Shown: positions 33,850 to 43,536 of the stretch, piece by piece
How the letters are laid out: each line of letters starts with the position of its first letter
How positions within the stretch are numbered: position 1 is the first letter of the stretch
Assembly (NCBI GenBank): GCA_028819545.1
Contig: JAPPLG010000022.1
Coordinates: forward strand, 1 to 48,313
DNA length: 48,313 bases
Direction: 5' to 3'
From: Bdellovibrionales bacterium
Lineage (GTDB): Bacteria > Bdellovibrionota > Bdellovibrionia > Bdellovibrionales > UBA1609
Position numbers and translations under genes: made by a program
The notes under the pieces: generated by a model
What the model was told of the DNA's origin: nothing
The model's input: only the letters and a program-made list of their open reading frames with translations
Database searches by the model: none

Positions 33850-34475
33850 ATCGAGAGGATTTGTGGCTGGCCACACACAATAAAGATAAAGTGAAAGAGT
33901 TTTATGATTTGCTTGGAGATTTGCCTTTTCGGTTGAGGTTGATTGAAGAGTTTTCATCTGACTATGCTCCTCCAGAAGAAACTGGAAAAACTTTTCTGGA
34001 AAATGCCTTAATTAAGCTGCAGGCTTTTAAAAAAGAGAAGCCTGGTGCATGGATTTTAGCTGAGGATGGAGGAATTGAAGTGGATGCCTTGGATAAAAGA
34101 CCGGGAGTTTATTCTGCCCGCTATTATAGTGAAACAGCGACATGGCCGGAGCGTCTTAAAGCATTGCTAAAAGAAATGGAACAAGTTCCTGAGCCCTTAA
34201 GAACAGCTCATATGACTTCAGTGATTGCAGTTGGTACTCCGGATCAAAAGACTCTTCAAGCTCAGGGTGTGGTTTCAGGTTCTCTTGCTTTTTCTATGAG
34301 AGGGCATGAGGGGTTTGCTTATGATTGGCTGTTTATACCGAACGGGCATGATCAAACTGTGGGAGAGTTAGGCTATCCTCTGAAAAATAAATTTTCTCAT
34401 CGTTATAAAGCTGTTGAAGAGCTTAAAAAAAAGTTAGGGCAATATTTTAGTCAGCAAAAATCTGCTGTTCTTTAA
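33846..34475 (+). CDS. rdgB: XTP/dITP diphosphatase (Ham1/RdgB)
   Basis: Removes non-canonical purine NTPs. LWLATHNKDKVKEFYDLL is the N-terminal substrate loop, followed by ETGKTFLENALIKL, LAEDGGIEVDALDKRPGVYSARY, and HEGFAYDWLFIPNG. I chose TTG at 33846: it has AAGGAAG eight bases upstream and overlaps the rph stop by TTGA. The ATG at 33786 lies deep inside rph. Confidence 0.92.
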   Translation: MNREDLWLATHNKDKVKEFYDLLGDLPFRLRLIEEFSSDYAPPEETGKTFLENALIKLQAFKKEKPGAWILAEDGGIEVDALDKRPGVYSARYYSETATWPERLKALLKEMEQVPEPLRTAHMTSVIAVGTPDQKTLQAQGVVSGSLAFSMRGHEGFAYDWLFIPNGHDQTVGELGYPLKNKFSHRYKAVEELKKKLGQYFSQQKSAVL

Positions 34476-34492
34476 GTTGTTGAAGAGGGATC

Positions 34493-35029
34493 ATGCAAAT
34501 AAAATGGGATAAAAAAGAATTAGCTCAGCGTCTTGAACAAATATCTCTTTTGAAGGGGTCGTTTAAGCTGAGATCCGGACAAACCTCTTCTTTTTATTTT
34601 GATAAGTATCGCTTTGAGTCTGACCCTGAACTTTTGTTTCATGTGGCTTTTTATTTGAAGTCTTTTATTCCGCAAGATATTGATTTATTGGCGGGGCTTG
34701 AAATGGGAGGGATTCCTATTGCAACAGCTCTTTCCTTACAAACAGGTATTCCCTGTGTTTTTATTCGAAAGCAGGCAAAAACTTATGGCACTTGCAGTTT
34801 TGCAGAAGGGCAGAAAATTTCAGGAAAGAAGTTATTATTGGTCGAAGATATAATCACCACAGGAGGGCAGGTTCTTTTGAGTTTTGAGGACTTAAAAAAA
34901 GAAGGAGCTGTCATAGACACAGCAGTCTGTGTTATTAATAGGGGAGGGGCGGATAAATTTCCATTAAAACTCCACAGTTTATTCACTTTGGATGATTTTA
35001 GCGGTGACTGGGCTGTTGTAAAAAAGTAA
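34493..35029 (+). CDS. pyrE: orotate phosphoribosyltransferase
   Basis: Joins orotate to PRPP in UMP synthesis. FKLRSGQTSSFYFDKYRF at the N-terminus, GLEMGGIPIATALS, FIRKQAKTYGT (catalytic Lys loop), and the PRPP motif LLLVEDIITTGG are present. 178 residues, as for short bacterial OPRTs. 17 bases after rdgB, 7 before uvrC. Confidence 0.93.
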   Translation: MQIKWDKKELAQRLEQISLLKGSFKLRSGQTSSFYFDKYRFESDPELLFHVAFYLKSFIPQDIDLLAGLEMGGIPIATALSLQTGIPCVFIRKQAKTYGTCSFAEGQKISGKKLLLVEDIITTGGQVLLSFEDLKKEGAVIDTAVCVINRGGADKFPLKLHSLFTLDDFSGDWAVVKK

Positions 35030-35036
35030 GTGGTTT

Positions 35037-36860
35037 ATGGAAAGTCATTTATTTAAAAATTGGCCTAATAAAACAGGCTGTTACCTAATGATGAATAAGG
35101 CAGGCTCTGTTATTTATGTGGGGAAAGCTAAGAATTTAAAGTCACGTGTTCGATCTTATTTTACTGCTTCTAAAAGTTTAAAAAATAATTTTCTCTCTCA
35201 GCAGATTCATTCCATGGATTATATTTTAACGGATACAGAAACAGAAGCTTTACTGCTGGAGGCTGTGCTGGTTAAAAAACATCGGCCCAGGTACAATGTT
35301 CGATTGAAGGATGATAAATCATATCCTTATATTCGTATGAGTATTCAAGATTCTTTCCCCAGGTTTTATCTGGAGAGAAAATTTAAAAAAGATGGAAGTC
35401 TTTATTTTGGCCCTTACACAGAAAGCTATAATGTTCGTACAATTATTCGATTTCTGAATGAAACTTACCGGATTAGGGACTGTAGTAATAGTTTTATGAA
35501 AAGCAGAAAAACCCCTTGTATAACTTATCAAATGGGTTACTGCACAGCTCCTTGTGTGGGATATGTTGAAAAAGAAAAATATTCTTTGCAAGTTCAAAAG
35601 GCTTTGGATTTTCTGAAAGGGAAGAATCTTAAAGCTATTGACGATTTAAAAAAACAAATGAAGCAAAAAGCGAATCAGGAATTGTTTGAACAGGCTTTGA
35701 GTATTAAAAATAGAATTATCTCTATTGAAAAAATGTGGGAAAAACAATCGGTTTGGGATTCAAAAGATCACAAGGATTTTGATATTTTGTCTGGAATTGG
35801 CAATGGTCAAAGTTTTTTGTTTGAAATTTTACATATTCGGTCTGGCCGCTTGATTGGACATTTTTCCCATTTTGAAAAAGAAGCTTTATGGCAAAAATCC
35901 TCTTTGGAATTGCAAGAGCAGTTTCTGGCATTTGTGACCCAATATTATATGAAAAATTTAATTCCTGATGAAATCATTGTCTCAAAAGGTTTTTCACTTT
36001 CCTTCTGTAAAAAAATAAACAGTATCTTAAAGCGTATCTCAGAAAAAAATGTACGTGTCTCTCATCCTAAGGGAAAGCTTGAAAAGCAGTGGTGGAAAAT
36101 GGCGGAAAAAAATTCTTCAAATCATCTTCATTCTTTTGTTAAAGAAGAAAATTTTACTCAAAAGGCTTTGATGGAAATTCAGAAGAGATTTCATTTGCCT
36201 CACTATCCTGAACGCATAGAATGTTATGATATTTCTCACTTTCAATCTCAAGCTGTCTATGCTTCGCAAGTGGTGTTTGAAAATGGTGTTAAAAAGCCTC
36301 AGGATTATAGAATTTACAAATTAAAAGATAAAAATGATGATTATTTGGCTATGAAACAAGTATTGTCACGCAGATTTGCACATACAGAAATGATTTTCCC
36401 CCATTTAATTTTAATTGACGGAGGTAAAGGTCAGCTTCAGTCGGCCTTAAGAATTTTAAAAGAAATGGATTTGAAACATTTGCCAGTTTTGGCTTTGGCA
36501 AAAGGGCGTAGCAATAAAGATAAAAAGTTTAATGAAAAAATCTTCTTGCCGAATAGAAAAAATGCCGTTGTTCTCCCTTCACAAAATAAGGCTTATCAGA
36601 TATTGGCTCAACTGAGAGATGAGGCGCATCGATTTGCAATTTCACGTCATCGAAAAAAGTTAAGAGCCTCTTTAACTTTAAGTGCTTTGGACTCTATCAA
36701 AGGCATTGGAGAAAAAAGAAAACTCATGTTGATTCAAAAGTTTAAAACTCTTGAGAATATTAAAAATATGGATCCTGTTGTTTTAAGCAAAAAATCCGGT
36801 TTAAATGAAAAGTTAGCAAAACGTGTTGTGTCTGCATTAAGTCAAAAAATTCTGAATTAA
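35037..36860 (+). CDS. uvrC: excinuclease ABC subunit C
   Basis: Makes both incisions in nucleotide excision repair. N-terminal GIY-YIG nuclease: GCYLMMNKAGSVIYVGKAKNLKSRVRSYF. A UVR motif lies near residue 200; the UvrBC/RNase H-like domain has ERIECYDISHFQSQ and LILIDGGKGQLQSAL; the C-terminus has two helix-hairpin-helix motifs (LDSIKGIGEKRKLMLIQKF). 607 residues, normal. Confidence 0.95.
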   Translation: MESHLFKNWPNKTGCYLMMNKAGSVIYVGKAKNLKSRVRSYFTASKSLKNNFLSQQIHSMDYILTDTETEALLLEAVLVKKHRPRYNVRLKDDKSYPYIRMSIQDSFPRFYLERKFKKDGSLYFGPYTESYNVRTIIRFLNETYRIRDCSNSFMKSRKTPCITYQMGYCTAPCVGYVEKEKYSLQVQKALDFLKGKNLKAIDDLKKQMKQKANQELFEQALSIKNRIISIEKMWEKQSVWDSKDHKDFDILSGIGNGQSFLFEILHIRSGRLIGHFSHFEKEALWQKSSLELQEQFLAFVTQYYMKNLIPDEIIVSKGFSLSFCKKINSILKRISEKNVRVSHPKGKLEKQWWKMAEKNSSNHLHSFVKEENFTQKALMEIQKRFHLPHYPERIECYDISHFQSQAVYASQVVFENGVKKPQDYRIYKLKDKNDDYLAMKQVLSRRFAHTEMIFPHLILIDGGKGQLQSALRILKEMDLKHLPVLALAKGRSNKDKKFNEKIFLPNRKNAVVLPSQNKAYQILAQLRDEAHRFAISRHRKKLRASLTLSALDSIKGIGEKRKLMLIQKFKTLENIKNMDPVVLSKKSGLNEKLAKRVVSALSQKILN

Positions 36861-36873
36861 ATCAAAAAAGAAT

Positions 36874-37014
36874 GTCATTCCGGTAAGTAAAGTCATTCCG
36901 GACTACAAAGCAGTGTAGCTGCCAAGCGAAACTGCTGAGCGAAGGTTTGAAAAAAATCTGAAAGCAAAGCATTCACCATGAAAGCAGGAATCAATCATGC
37001 ATCCGGAATCCAGT
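36874..37014. repeat. dispersed repeat debris after uvrC
   Basis: GTCATTCCGG occurs at 36874-36883 and again at 36892-36901, and CCGGAATCCAG, the opposite end of the same family, at 37003-37013. Between lie GAAAGCAGGAATC-like pieces. Same sort of repeat as in purH and after rpmG. Confidence 0.55.
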
Positions 37015-37017
37015 ATT

Positions 37018-37356
37018 TTATTCATTTAAAGGGAATATGGGTTCGCAGTATTTTAAACTTTTATTGCCTGACAACAAACCTTCATAAGCTAATTGTCGGC
37101 AAATAGCTATAGCCTTTTGTGCATTCTGAGGGGTTTCCCATATAAAAAATAAACTATGAGAACTCTCTGTACTTTGATCGATTTGAAGATTTTTATTTTG
37201 AAATTTGCTGGAAAATCGAAGGCGTTCACTTGCACTTGGAGGTTCTTCAAATGTCAAGACAACCCCTTCTGCTTGGGGGAGTTCCACATATTCCAACTGC
37301 TCTTTGGATATATTTGGAGCTTGCACATTTAAAATAAAAGTTAATGTCAAAAACAT
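37018..37356 (-). CDS. small exported protein, unknown
   Basis: 112 residues with a likely signal peptide (MFLTLTFILNVQA). It has two cysteines (CRQLAYEG and LKYCEP), so a disulfide is possible. No family recognised. It lies 19 bases after the gene at 37376 on the same strand and is probably co-transcribed with it. Confidence 0.5.
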   Translation of the reverse strand: MFLTLTFILNVQAPNISKEQLEYVELPQAEGVVLTFEEPPSASERLRFSSKFQNKNLQIDQSTESSHSLFFIWETPQNAQKAIAICRQLAYEGLLSGNKSLKYCEPIFPLNE

Positions 37357-37375
37357 TATGACCTCTATTTTTGTT

Positions 37376-37831
37376 TCAGATCAATTTCATTTGAGAAAAG
37401 GCTGTCAGTTTTTTGTGTCGGACTGTACTGTGTGAAGAGAGAAACTCACTTAAACAATATGTAATTATACCTCTAAACTTCATGCTGGGTGAAATAGAAT
37501 ATTTAAAAATTTTATGAAAAGGAGGTTCAATGCCTAACTGATTTTGCCAGTTTTGGCCAAAAGCAATAAATTTCTTTGCAGAAGAGCGGGACATCAGATT
37601 TTGTAAAATAGAGAGCTGAAATCTCTTTATGTAAATCAGAGCATAGCTTTTTTGATTTAAGGAGTTCATTATTCTCAATACAAGTTCCTGTTGTTCAGTT
37701 GTGTATTCTTCATAACTCAACAAGAGGAGATCCTGGTGCAACTGCCCATACAGGGTGTAAAAGGTTTCCCATTCTTTGGGGCGGATAATTTGTTGAACAC
37801 CTAAAACTTCTTTTGTGTATTGCAGACTCAT
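37376..37831 (-). CDS. hypothetical cytoplasmic protein
   Basis: 151 residues, mixed helical, no signal peptide or membrane segment. Aromatic-rich (YTLYGQLHQDLLLLSYEEY). No recognised motif. First gene of a two-gene unit with 37018, divergent from nfeD. Confidence 0.45.
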   Translation of the reverse strand: MSLQYTKEVLGVQQIIRPKEWETFYTLYGQLHQDLLLLSYEEYTTEQQELVLRIMNSLNQKSYALIYIKRFQLSILQNLMSRSSAKKFIAFGQNWQNQLGIEPPFHKIFKYSISPSMKFRGIITYCLSEFLSSHSTVRHKKLTAFSQMKLI

Positions 37832-37930
37832 TCTCTTTTTATAAAGGAATGTTAGGTTAAAAGCAAAGTAAAGAGTAGATTCTATGAAGTCATTGCTTTT
37901 TTATATGGATTATGTAAAACTGCTGGGATT

Positions 37931-39385
37931 ATGTTCCTTTGGCTCCTGCTGTCTTTTTTGAATATTTCTTTGTTTAACAACAACTTTACTTCACTTCCAG
38001 ACACTACCAAAGCGGCTTTATCGCAGTTAAGTGCTGACAAAAAGTTTAAACACAATAATTCTTCAATTGCAGAAACAGATTCTGTTGTTGAAAAAACTCA
38101 GCAGAAAGATTTATCTGTACAGAAATCTTCTGTCGCCTCTGAAGTATCAACAGCTTCAGGTTCATGCACGAAAGAATTGGTTATTGAAAATGTTATTGGT
38201 TCGGCCACATTGGATGCTTTGGAAAAAGCTATTGCCCTTGCTGAACAAGATGGGTGCTCTTCTTTATTGCTTTTGATTAATACACCAGGGGGACTTGTGC
38301 TTTCGACAAGAAAAATTGTTGAAGCTATATTGGATTCTTCAGTGCCTATACTTTGTCTGGTCTATCCTTCAGGGGCTCATGCCGGCAGTGCAGGAGCCAT
38401 TATTCTTCAAGCCTGTCATGTGAATGGAGCTGTAGAAGCTACTAATATAGGAGCGGCAACTCCTATTGTGAATACAGGGGGTGAAGTATCTGAGGACTTG
38501 AGAAAAAAAATGGTTAATGATGCCACTTCATGGCTGGACTCTTTAACAGAACTTAGAAAGAGAAATAAAAAATTTGGAAGAGATATTATTACGGATGCCA
38601 AAGCTGTCAGCAGTCAGGAAGCCCATAAGATTGGGGCTATTGACTTTTTTGGCTCCACTAAAGAAGAGTTTTTAAAATTTGCTCATGGCAGAAAGGTGCA
38701 GGTGCAGGATAAAAAAGATCAGCCTGTGCAGGTGGGTGTTCTTCAGCCTATTAAACTTGGAATGAGACACCATGTAATCAGCTTTGTTACAGATCCTCAA
38801 ATTGCTTATTTGCTTTTTACAGGCAGTTTGCTTTTGATTTATTTTGAGATCACTCATCCGGGAATGGTAGTTCCAGGGGTTTTAGGTGTGACAGGGCTTA
38901 TTTTGTCTCTGACAGGTATGCATAAATTGAATTTTGTTTGGGGAGGACTGTTGCTAATGCTTCTTGGCATAGTGTTTATGGTTTTAGAGGCCTTTACTTC
39001 TGTGGGTTTTGGTGTTTTAGGATTGGCAGGAGCCGCTTCATTTGTTGTCGGCAGTTTTTTTCTGTTTGATCCCAATCAAACGGGAGGAGTGGATATTCCT
39101 ATTGCAACTATTATTATAACTTCTTTGTTTTTTGCTGTTGTTTCACTGGGCTTGGCCTATATGGCGTTTACGGCTTTGCGTAAAACGAAAGATGATGAAA
39201 AAAACTGGTTGGGTTTAAGCGGTGAAGTCGTTCAAGTGAAGTCGGATTCTACGGGTTTAATGGAAACACAGGGAGAAGTCTGGAAATATCGATGTAAGGA
39301 GCCTTTGCAAAAAGGTGACATTGTTAAAATTGTACGCTACAGTGGCATGGTTTTTGAAGTGCAAAAAAAGAAGGGGGATTTTTAA
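37931..39385 (+). CDS. nfeD: NfeD-type membrane serine protease
   Basis: Long NfeD (1b) form, 484 residues. After a signal/anchor helix comes a ClpP-like domain: LLLINTPGGLVLSTRKIV (oxyanion Gly pair) and YPSGAHAGSAGAIILQAC (nucleophile Ser, about residue 153), with KKFGRD near the Lys. Then four membrane helices (residues 290-410) and a C-terminal OB-fold NfeD domain (WLGLSGEVVQVKSDSTG). This protease is known to cleave the C-terminus of its partner slipin, encoded next. Confidence 0.93.
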   Translation: MFLWLLLSFLNISLFNNNFTSLPDTTKAALSQLSADKKFKHNNSSIAETDSVVEKTQQKDLSVQKSSVASEVSTASGSCTKELVIENVIGSATLDALEKAIALAEQDGCSSLLLLINTPGGLVLSTRKIVEAILDSSVPILCLVYPSGAHAGSAGAIILQACHVNGAVEATNIGAATPIVNTGGEVSEDLRKKMVNDATSWLDSLTELRKRNKKFGRDIITDAKAVSSQEAHKIGAIDFFGSTKEEFLKFAHGRKVQVQDKKDQPVQVGVLQPIKLGMRHHVISFVTDPQIAYLLFTGSLLLIYFEITHPGMVVPGVLGVTGLILSLTGMHKLNFVWGGLLLMLLGIVFMVLEAFTSVGFGVLGLAGAASFVVGSFFLFDPNQTGGVDIPIATIIITSLFFAVVSLGLAYMAFTALRKTKDDEKNWLGLSGEVVQVKSDSTGLMETQGEVWKYRCKEPLQKGDIVKIVRYSGMVFEVQKKKGDF

Positions 39386-40153
39386 ATGTTAATGTCTGTT
39401 TTTTCATCTATTCCTGTTTATTATTATTTAATTGCTTTGGCTATTATCACTTTTTCAGTGATCAAAATTTTGCCGGAGTGGGAAAGAGGAGTGGTGCTGA
39501 GGTTTGGACGTTTAATGGGGGTCAGAGGCCCGGGGATTATTTATCTGATTCCTGGAGTTGAAAGACTGATTCGTATTGATACCCGAACGATTACTATGGA
39601 TATTGCCCCACAAGATGTAATTACTTTGGACAATGTGAGTATGAAAGTGAATGCCGTGATTTATTTTCGTGTTCTTGCTCCGGATAAAGCGGTCACCAAA
39701 GTGGCAGATTTTTACTTTGCCACAAGCCAGCTGGCTCAAACCACTTTGCGTTCAGTTTTGGGTCAATACGAAATGGATGATCTGCTGGCTAATCGAGATA
39801 AAATTAACCATACCCTGCAGGATATTTTAGACAAAGCTACAGAGCCTTGGGGCATTAAAGTATCTGTGGTTGAAGTGAAGCATATTGATCTTCCTAAAGA
39901 AATGCAAAGAGCAATGGCCAGGCAAGCGGAAGCTGAAAGAGAAAGACGGGCCAAAGTAATTAGTGCTGAAGGGGAAGTGCAGAGGGCAGAAAAACTAAGA
40001 TCAGCGGCTCAAACGATTTCCAGCGCCCCTGAAGCTTTGCAATTGGCTTACTTACAGACTTTGACTGAAATTTCAGGTGAGGGCTCTACTAAAACCGTGG
40101 TTTTCCCCCTTCCTTTACAGTGGATGAAATCTTTTTTTAATAAAAATGAGTAA
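39386..40153 (+). CDS. slipin (SPFH/stomatin-like protein)
   Basis: 255 residues: one N-terminal membrane helix ([17 protein letters not shown]), then the band-7 domain ([37 protein letters not shown] cut here in part), a helical stretch rich in Ala/Glu/Arg ([20 protein letters not shown]) that forms oligomers, and a hydrophobic tail (FPLPLQWM), the usual site of NfeD cleavage. It starts directly after the nfeD stop codon. Confidence 0.93.
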   Translation: MLMSVFSSIPVYYYLIALAIITFSVIKILPEWERGVVLRFGRLMGVRGPGIIYLIPGVERLIRIDTRTITMDIAPQDVITLDNVSMKVNAVIYFRVLAPDKAVTKVADFYFATSQLAQTTLRSVLGQYEMDDLLANRDKINHTLQDILDKATEPWGIKVSVVEVKHIDLPKEMQRAMARQAEAERERRAKVISAEGEVQRAEKLRSAAQTISSAPEALQLAYLQTLTEISGEGSTKTVVFPLPLQWMKSFFNKNE

Positions 40154-40263
40154 AAATAGAGTGTTTTAGTAAGACGCGTATACTGGTTTTTGCCTGTATT
40201 CCTTTAAAAAACTAAACTTTAACTTGGATTTTACCGTTTTCTCTTTAGTGGGGAAGCCTTGAA

Positions 40264-41265
40264 ATGAAAATTCTATATTCAATTTTTATATCTGTATTAA
40301 TGGTGTTGTTTTTCACCAGGTGTGACCAGCTGAGAGTGCTTGGCGGCGGAAGCTCCGGTGGAGGAGTGTCTTCAGGCGGCGGCCCAGGAGGTCACGGAAG
40401 AGATCGGTACGGAGACGGCGGCGAATATGGAGATTACACCAGCGGCGGCGGAAGGTATTCAGATTCTTCAAGCGGCTCAAGCGGCGGGTATGATGAGATT
40501 TATTGCCCGGCTGATGATGGGGATTGTGATGATGAACGTTATAGCCGTGATTATGATGACCTTGAAGATAAGTATGATGGAGTCAGTGGAGATATTGAGT
40601 TTAGAGGTTCCGATATCATGGAAGATTATCGTACGGGATGGAGGTCTAATTACCCGATAGAAGAGGGCAGGGTTTATGTCGATATGAGCCGTGCGGGGAA
40701 TCACCGCTATTATTCCGGTAGAATTGAAGTTGCATATAAAGTGAGACAACCTGATGGAAGTCATAGGGTTGTGAATCAGGAATTTAGTTCAGGATATGGA
40801 AATGATAATCGATACAATGTTTGGGCTCGCTTTGGTGGAAGACTGGGGTTTCATGCTTTCTTTTCAGATTATTGGAAAGGGGTTATTTTAGTTATTGATG
40901 AAATTACAAATGTTAGCAGTGAAAGAACAGAAGCGGACAGAATTAACTTAAAAAATCAATTAGGCTCCGGTTCTATTTGGTTTAAATCTTTTCGTGCACA
41001 CGATAATAGGAAAAATCACAAGGACTGCTATGCAGGAGGAGCACATATCCCAAAAGCAGGGCCGGGTGTATCTACTAAAAAATGTTGGTTTATTAGCGTA
41101 GGACCTTTCAATTGTCAGGCTTGGGAGGCCGGCCATACTGTAAGGACTTTTATGGCTTTAGAGCCTGATAGTGATAGCTGTTATAGAAAATTAGGTGATT
41201 TTGATGGTTTAAATATAAGCAAAGCTTTTGATACAGATGATGGAGATATTTATATCGCTCAGTAA
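40264..41265 (+). CDS. exported Gly/Asp-rich protein, unknown
   Basis: 333 residues. N-terminal hydrophobic segment ending in FFTRC; Arg before the Cys makes it a poor lipobox. Residues 25-75 are almost only Gly, Ser, Asp, Tyr; residues 80-110 are acidic (DDGDCDDERYSRDYDDLEDKYD); the rest is a folded domain (RVYVDMSRAGNHRYYSGRIEV in part, HAFFSDYWKGVILVIDEIT). GC-richer Gly stretch than its neighbours. Paired with 41277, 11 bases downstream. Confidence 0.6.
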   Translation: MKILYSIFISVLMVLFFTRCDQLRVLGGGSSGGGVSSGGGPGGHGRDRYGDGGEYGDYTSGGGRYSDSSSGSSGGYDEIYCPADDGDCDDERYSRDYDDLEDKYDGVSGDIEFRGSDIMEDYRTGWRSNYPIEEGRVYVDMSRAGNHRYYSGRIEVAYKVRQPDGSHRVVNQEFSSGYGNDNRYNVWARFGGRLGFHAFFSDYWKGVILVIDEITNVSSERTEADRINLKNQLGSGSIWFKSFRAHDNRKNHKDCYAGGAHIPKAGPGVSTKKCWFISVGPFNCQAWEAGHTVRTFMALEPDSDSCYRKLGDFDGLNISKAFDTDDGDIYIAQ

Positions 41266-41276
41266 GAGGAGGGCAT

Positions 41277-41852
41277 ATGTTCAATTTAAAACAACTTGGT
41301 TTTTTCTCAGTGCTGTTTTTGTTACTGGCTTGTGGAGGTAATACTCCGTATCGCCGCTCTGGCGTTGGAACTCTACATGGACCTTACGGCAATATAGGAA
41401 TGGGAGGAGGTAGAGGTTCGGCTTCTCTGGTGTCCGATGAAATGAGTAATGTGAGGGGGATGACAATGTATATTTCCGGCACGGGAGGGCAGTCGGCTTT
41501 GACGTATAATGGTCCGGCTCAATTTCAAGGACAAATAACATTCAAGAATGTTTATGGCAGTCAATATTCCAACATTCATCCTGCTTTACCTCATGTTCCT
41601 CCTACTTCTCATTCTTCTTATCATGGCACTCAGTGTTCTACAGGGGGGGCTGTTCAGTTTAACTGTCAGGGGCATATAACCAATGGCGGCCCCGGAACCA
41701 CTCAGGGTGGTCAGTTTACATGCCAGGCAAATATTGTTCCAGGCGGCATGCACCGGATTGATGGAATATTAGGCGGAAAGAGAATAAATAGTCAGGATTA
41801 TGAAATTATTGGAGTTCAAGTCATAGGCCCCTGTACGACGCCGCGTTTTTAG
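41277..41852 (+). CDS. small lipoprotein, unknown
   Basis: 191 residues; signal peptide with lipobox LLAC (LFLLLACGGN). Mature part rich in Gly, His, Ser, Thr, with four cysteines near the C-terminus (CSTGGAVQFNC, CQANI, GPC). AGGAGG just before the ATG gives a strong start. Follows 40264 and precedes the recombinase gene by four bases. Confidence 0.65.
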   Translation: MFNLKQLGFFSVLFLLLACGGNTPYRRSGVGTLHGPYGNIGMGGGRGSASLVSDEMSNVRGMTMYISGTGGQSALTYNGPAQFQGQITFKNVYGSQYSNIHPALPHVPPTSHSSYHGTQCSTGGAVQFNCQGHITNGGPGTTQGGQFTCQANIVPGGMHRIDGILGGKRINSQDYEIIGVQVIGPCTTPRF

Positions 41853-41856
41853 AAAA

Positions 41857-42723
41857 ATGAATCCATTTTCCAGGGTTTCTATTGAAGAATTTTTAACTTA
41901 TCTTCAGCTTGTTGAAAATAAGTCTGCACACACTCTTTTTTCCTATAAGAGGGATTTGGACAAATTTCTTTCTTATAGAAAAATAAAATCATCTAAATTG
42001 TTTCCTGAATATTTACAAGGCAAGGGTTTAAGTGCCAGATCCACAGCTCGAGCCATCAGTGCTGTACGCTCTTATTTACACTGGCTGGAAGATAAAGGGT
42101 GCTCAGTAGACTTTAGAAAACATTTAACAGTTTCAAATGTAAAGCATTCCCTTCCTCTATTTATCAATTATGAGGAGTTTTCAGCTGTGCTTAAAGCTTC
42201 TTCTGTTAAAAATCATCCGGAGCAAACCAGCAGAAACCAATTGGTTTTGATGTTTTTATTTTCATTAGGATGCCGGGTGAGTGAGCTGGTTTCTATGCAG
42301 GTGTCGGATTTTATTAATACAGATGAGTCTATTGTCATTAAGGGAAAAGGAAGTAAGCAGAGGATTCTTCCTGTGGTGGATCCTCTGCTTGCTCACTTGA
42401 GAGAGTATTTAACTGCCGTTCGGCCTCTATTGATTCGATCTTATAAAACCACCTCTTTGATTTTAAATGACCGTGGAAACAGGCCTTCCAGAGTGGATAT
42501 TTGGAGATGGATTCAAAAATGGTCTGCAAAAGCCGGTTTGGAAAAAAAATACCCTCATCAATTTCGCCATGGCTGTGCCACAGAGCTTTTGGATCATGGG
42601 GCGGACTTAAGAAGCATTCAGGAGTTGCTGGGTCATTCCAGCGTTGAAACAACAAAAATATATACGAAGGTCAGCAGAAGGCAAATGCAGGATACTATTA
42701 AAAAGCATCATCCCTTATCTTAA
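41857..42723 (+). CDS. xerC: tyrosine recombinase XerC/XerD
   Basis: 288 residues. N-terminal SAM-like core-binding domain (FLTYLQLVENKSAHTLFSY) and the catalytic domain with Arg140 (GCRVSEL), Lys165 region (GKGSKQR), His234 and Arg237 (HQFRHGC), His260 (LLGHSS), and Tyr269 (TKIYTKVS). All active residues are present. The size and lack of a phage neighbourhood favour a chromosome dimer resolution role, but C or D cannot be assigned firmly. Confidence 0.88.
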   Translation: MNPFSRVSIEEFLTYLQLVENKSAHTLFSYKRDLDKFLSYRKIKSSKLFPEYLQGKGLSARSTARAISAVRSYLHWLEDKGCSVDFRKHLTVSNVKHSLPLFINYEEFSAVLKASSVKNHPEQTSRNQLVLMFLFSLGCRVSELVSMQVSDFINTDESIVIKGKGSKQRILPVVDPLLAHLREYLTAVRPLLIRSYKTTSLILNDRGNRPSRVDIWRWIQKWSAKAGLEKKYPHQFRHGCATELLDHGADLRSIQELLGHSSVETTKIYTKVSRRQMQDTIKKHHPLS

Positions 42724-42729
42724 AAAAAG

Positions 42730-42755
42730 AAAGGCCCAAAGGAGGAAGGGCCTTT
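42730..42755 (-). terminator. rho-independent terminator (mainly minus strand)
   Basis: AAAGGCCC (42730-42737), 10-base loop, GGGCCTTT (42748-42755). On the minus strand the stem is followed by TTTCTTTTTTTAAG, a good U-tract for the gene at 42796; on the plus strand the U-tract is weak (only within the stem). It sits seven bases after the recombinase stop. Confidence 0.75.
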
Positions 42756-42795
42756 CCCGCGCATCCGTGCGGTCGTCGGTTTAAAAGTTAATCCA

Positions 42796-43536
42796 TTAAC
42801 TTTTGCCTAAAATTTGTTTTTCCCACTGTGCAATTTCTTGTCTGAGGTATTTATCATCGTGCTTCAGGTTCTTGTATTGATTCACTAGTTGAAGGGCTTC
42901 TTGTTGTCGGTTCATTTGAATCAAAATGTTCAGCTTATTTCTCACAACATTCACAGGGACAATATGTTTTTCCTGCTGGCTTAGGATTTTCCCATAATAA
43001 ACCAAAGCTTCTTCTGGTTGGTTGTTCTTCTCCAGCAATTTGGCGTAGTTAAAAGCCGATTGTGCATCTATAGGGCTATCTCCAGTCATGGAAAAGTATT
43101 TTTGATATGTTTGGATAGCTGAAGCGGTTTTTTCTCTTTTCATCTGGAAGAGAGCAAGTTCTTTCAGCTGTTCCGGTTCTCCCGTGCTTCTATAGTAATT
43201 TTTAAGTGTATTTTCCATACAATCGTGCTTATTGCTTTTTTTGCAGACCTCAAATAAGTGATTGTATTGTTTAGGGCCGGCTAGTCTTAATACTTCTGCT
43301 GTTTTTAAATAAACGATGCTTGCAGAGTCTGACCCCCATTTGGAAAAATGAAATAAGAGCAGTAAAAATCCTATAGAAGCCGCGACCATAGATTTCACAA
43401 TAGACATTTGCGTTTTATTGATTTTTTTCTGCGGTTTCACATTTTGGCTCCAGCCGCAATTTGAACAGAGAGCTACAGATGAGTAGGCCTCGTTACAATT
43501 TAATGACTGGTAACATATAGGGCAGTTGGTATTCAT
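42796..43536 (-). CDS. zinc-ribbon, membrane-anchored TPR protein
   Basis: About 246 residues. ATG at 43536 is preceded by GGAGG, so the 34 residues upstream in the frame are not part of it. N-terminal zinc ribbon CPICYQSLNC ... CSNCGW, a membrane helix (SMVAASIGFLLLLFHF), then TPR-like helices (AIQTYQKYFSMTGDSPIDAQSAFNYAKLLEKNNQPEEALVYY in part). Function unknown; resembles membrane-adaptor proteins. Divergent from the hydrolase at 43761. Confidence 0.65.
   Translation of the reverse strand: MNTNCPICYQSLNCNEAYSSVALCSNCGWSQNVKPQKKINKTQMSIVKSMVAASIGFLLLLFHFSKWGSDSASIVYLKTAEVLRLAGPKQYNHLFEVCKKSNKHDCMENTLKNYYRSTGEPEQLKELALFQMKREKTASAIQTYQKYFSMTGDSPIDAQSAFNYAKLLEKNNQPEEALVYYGKILSQQEKHIVPVNVVRNKLNILIQMNRQQEALQLVNQYKNLKHDDKYLRQEIAQWEKQILGKS

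Noticed and set aside
37884-37961. 25-residue ORF overlapping the nfeD start
   Set aside because: Out of frame with nfeD, no ribosome binding site and no sign of leader-peptide features.
40340-40660. Alternative plus-strand frame in the Gly/Asp-rich gene
   Set aside because: Compositional shadow of the biased sequence; the main frame has an export signal and continues far beyond.
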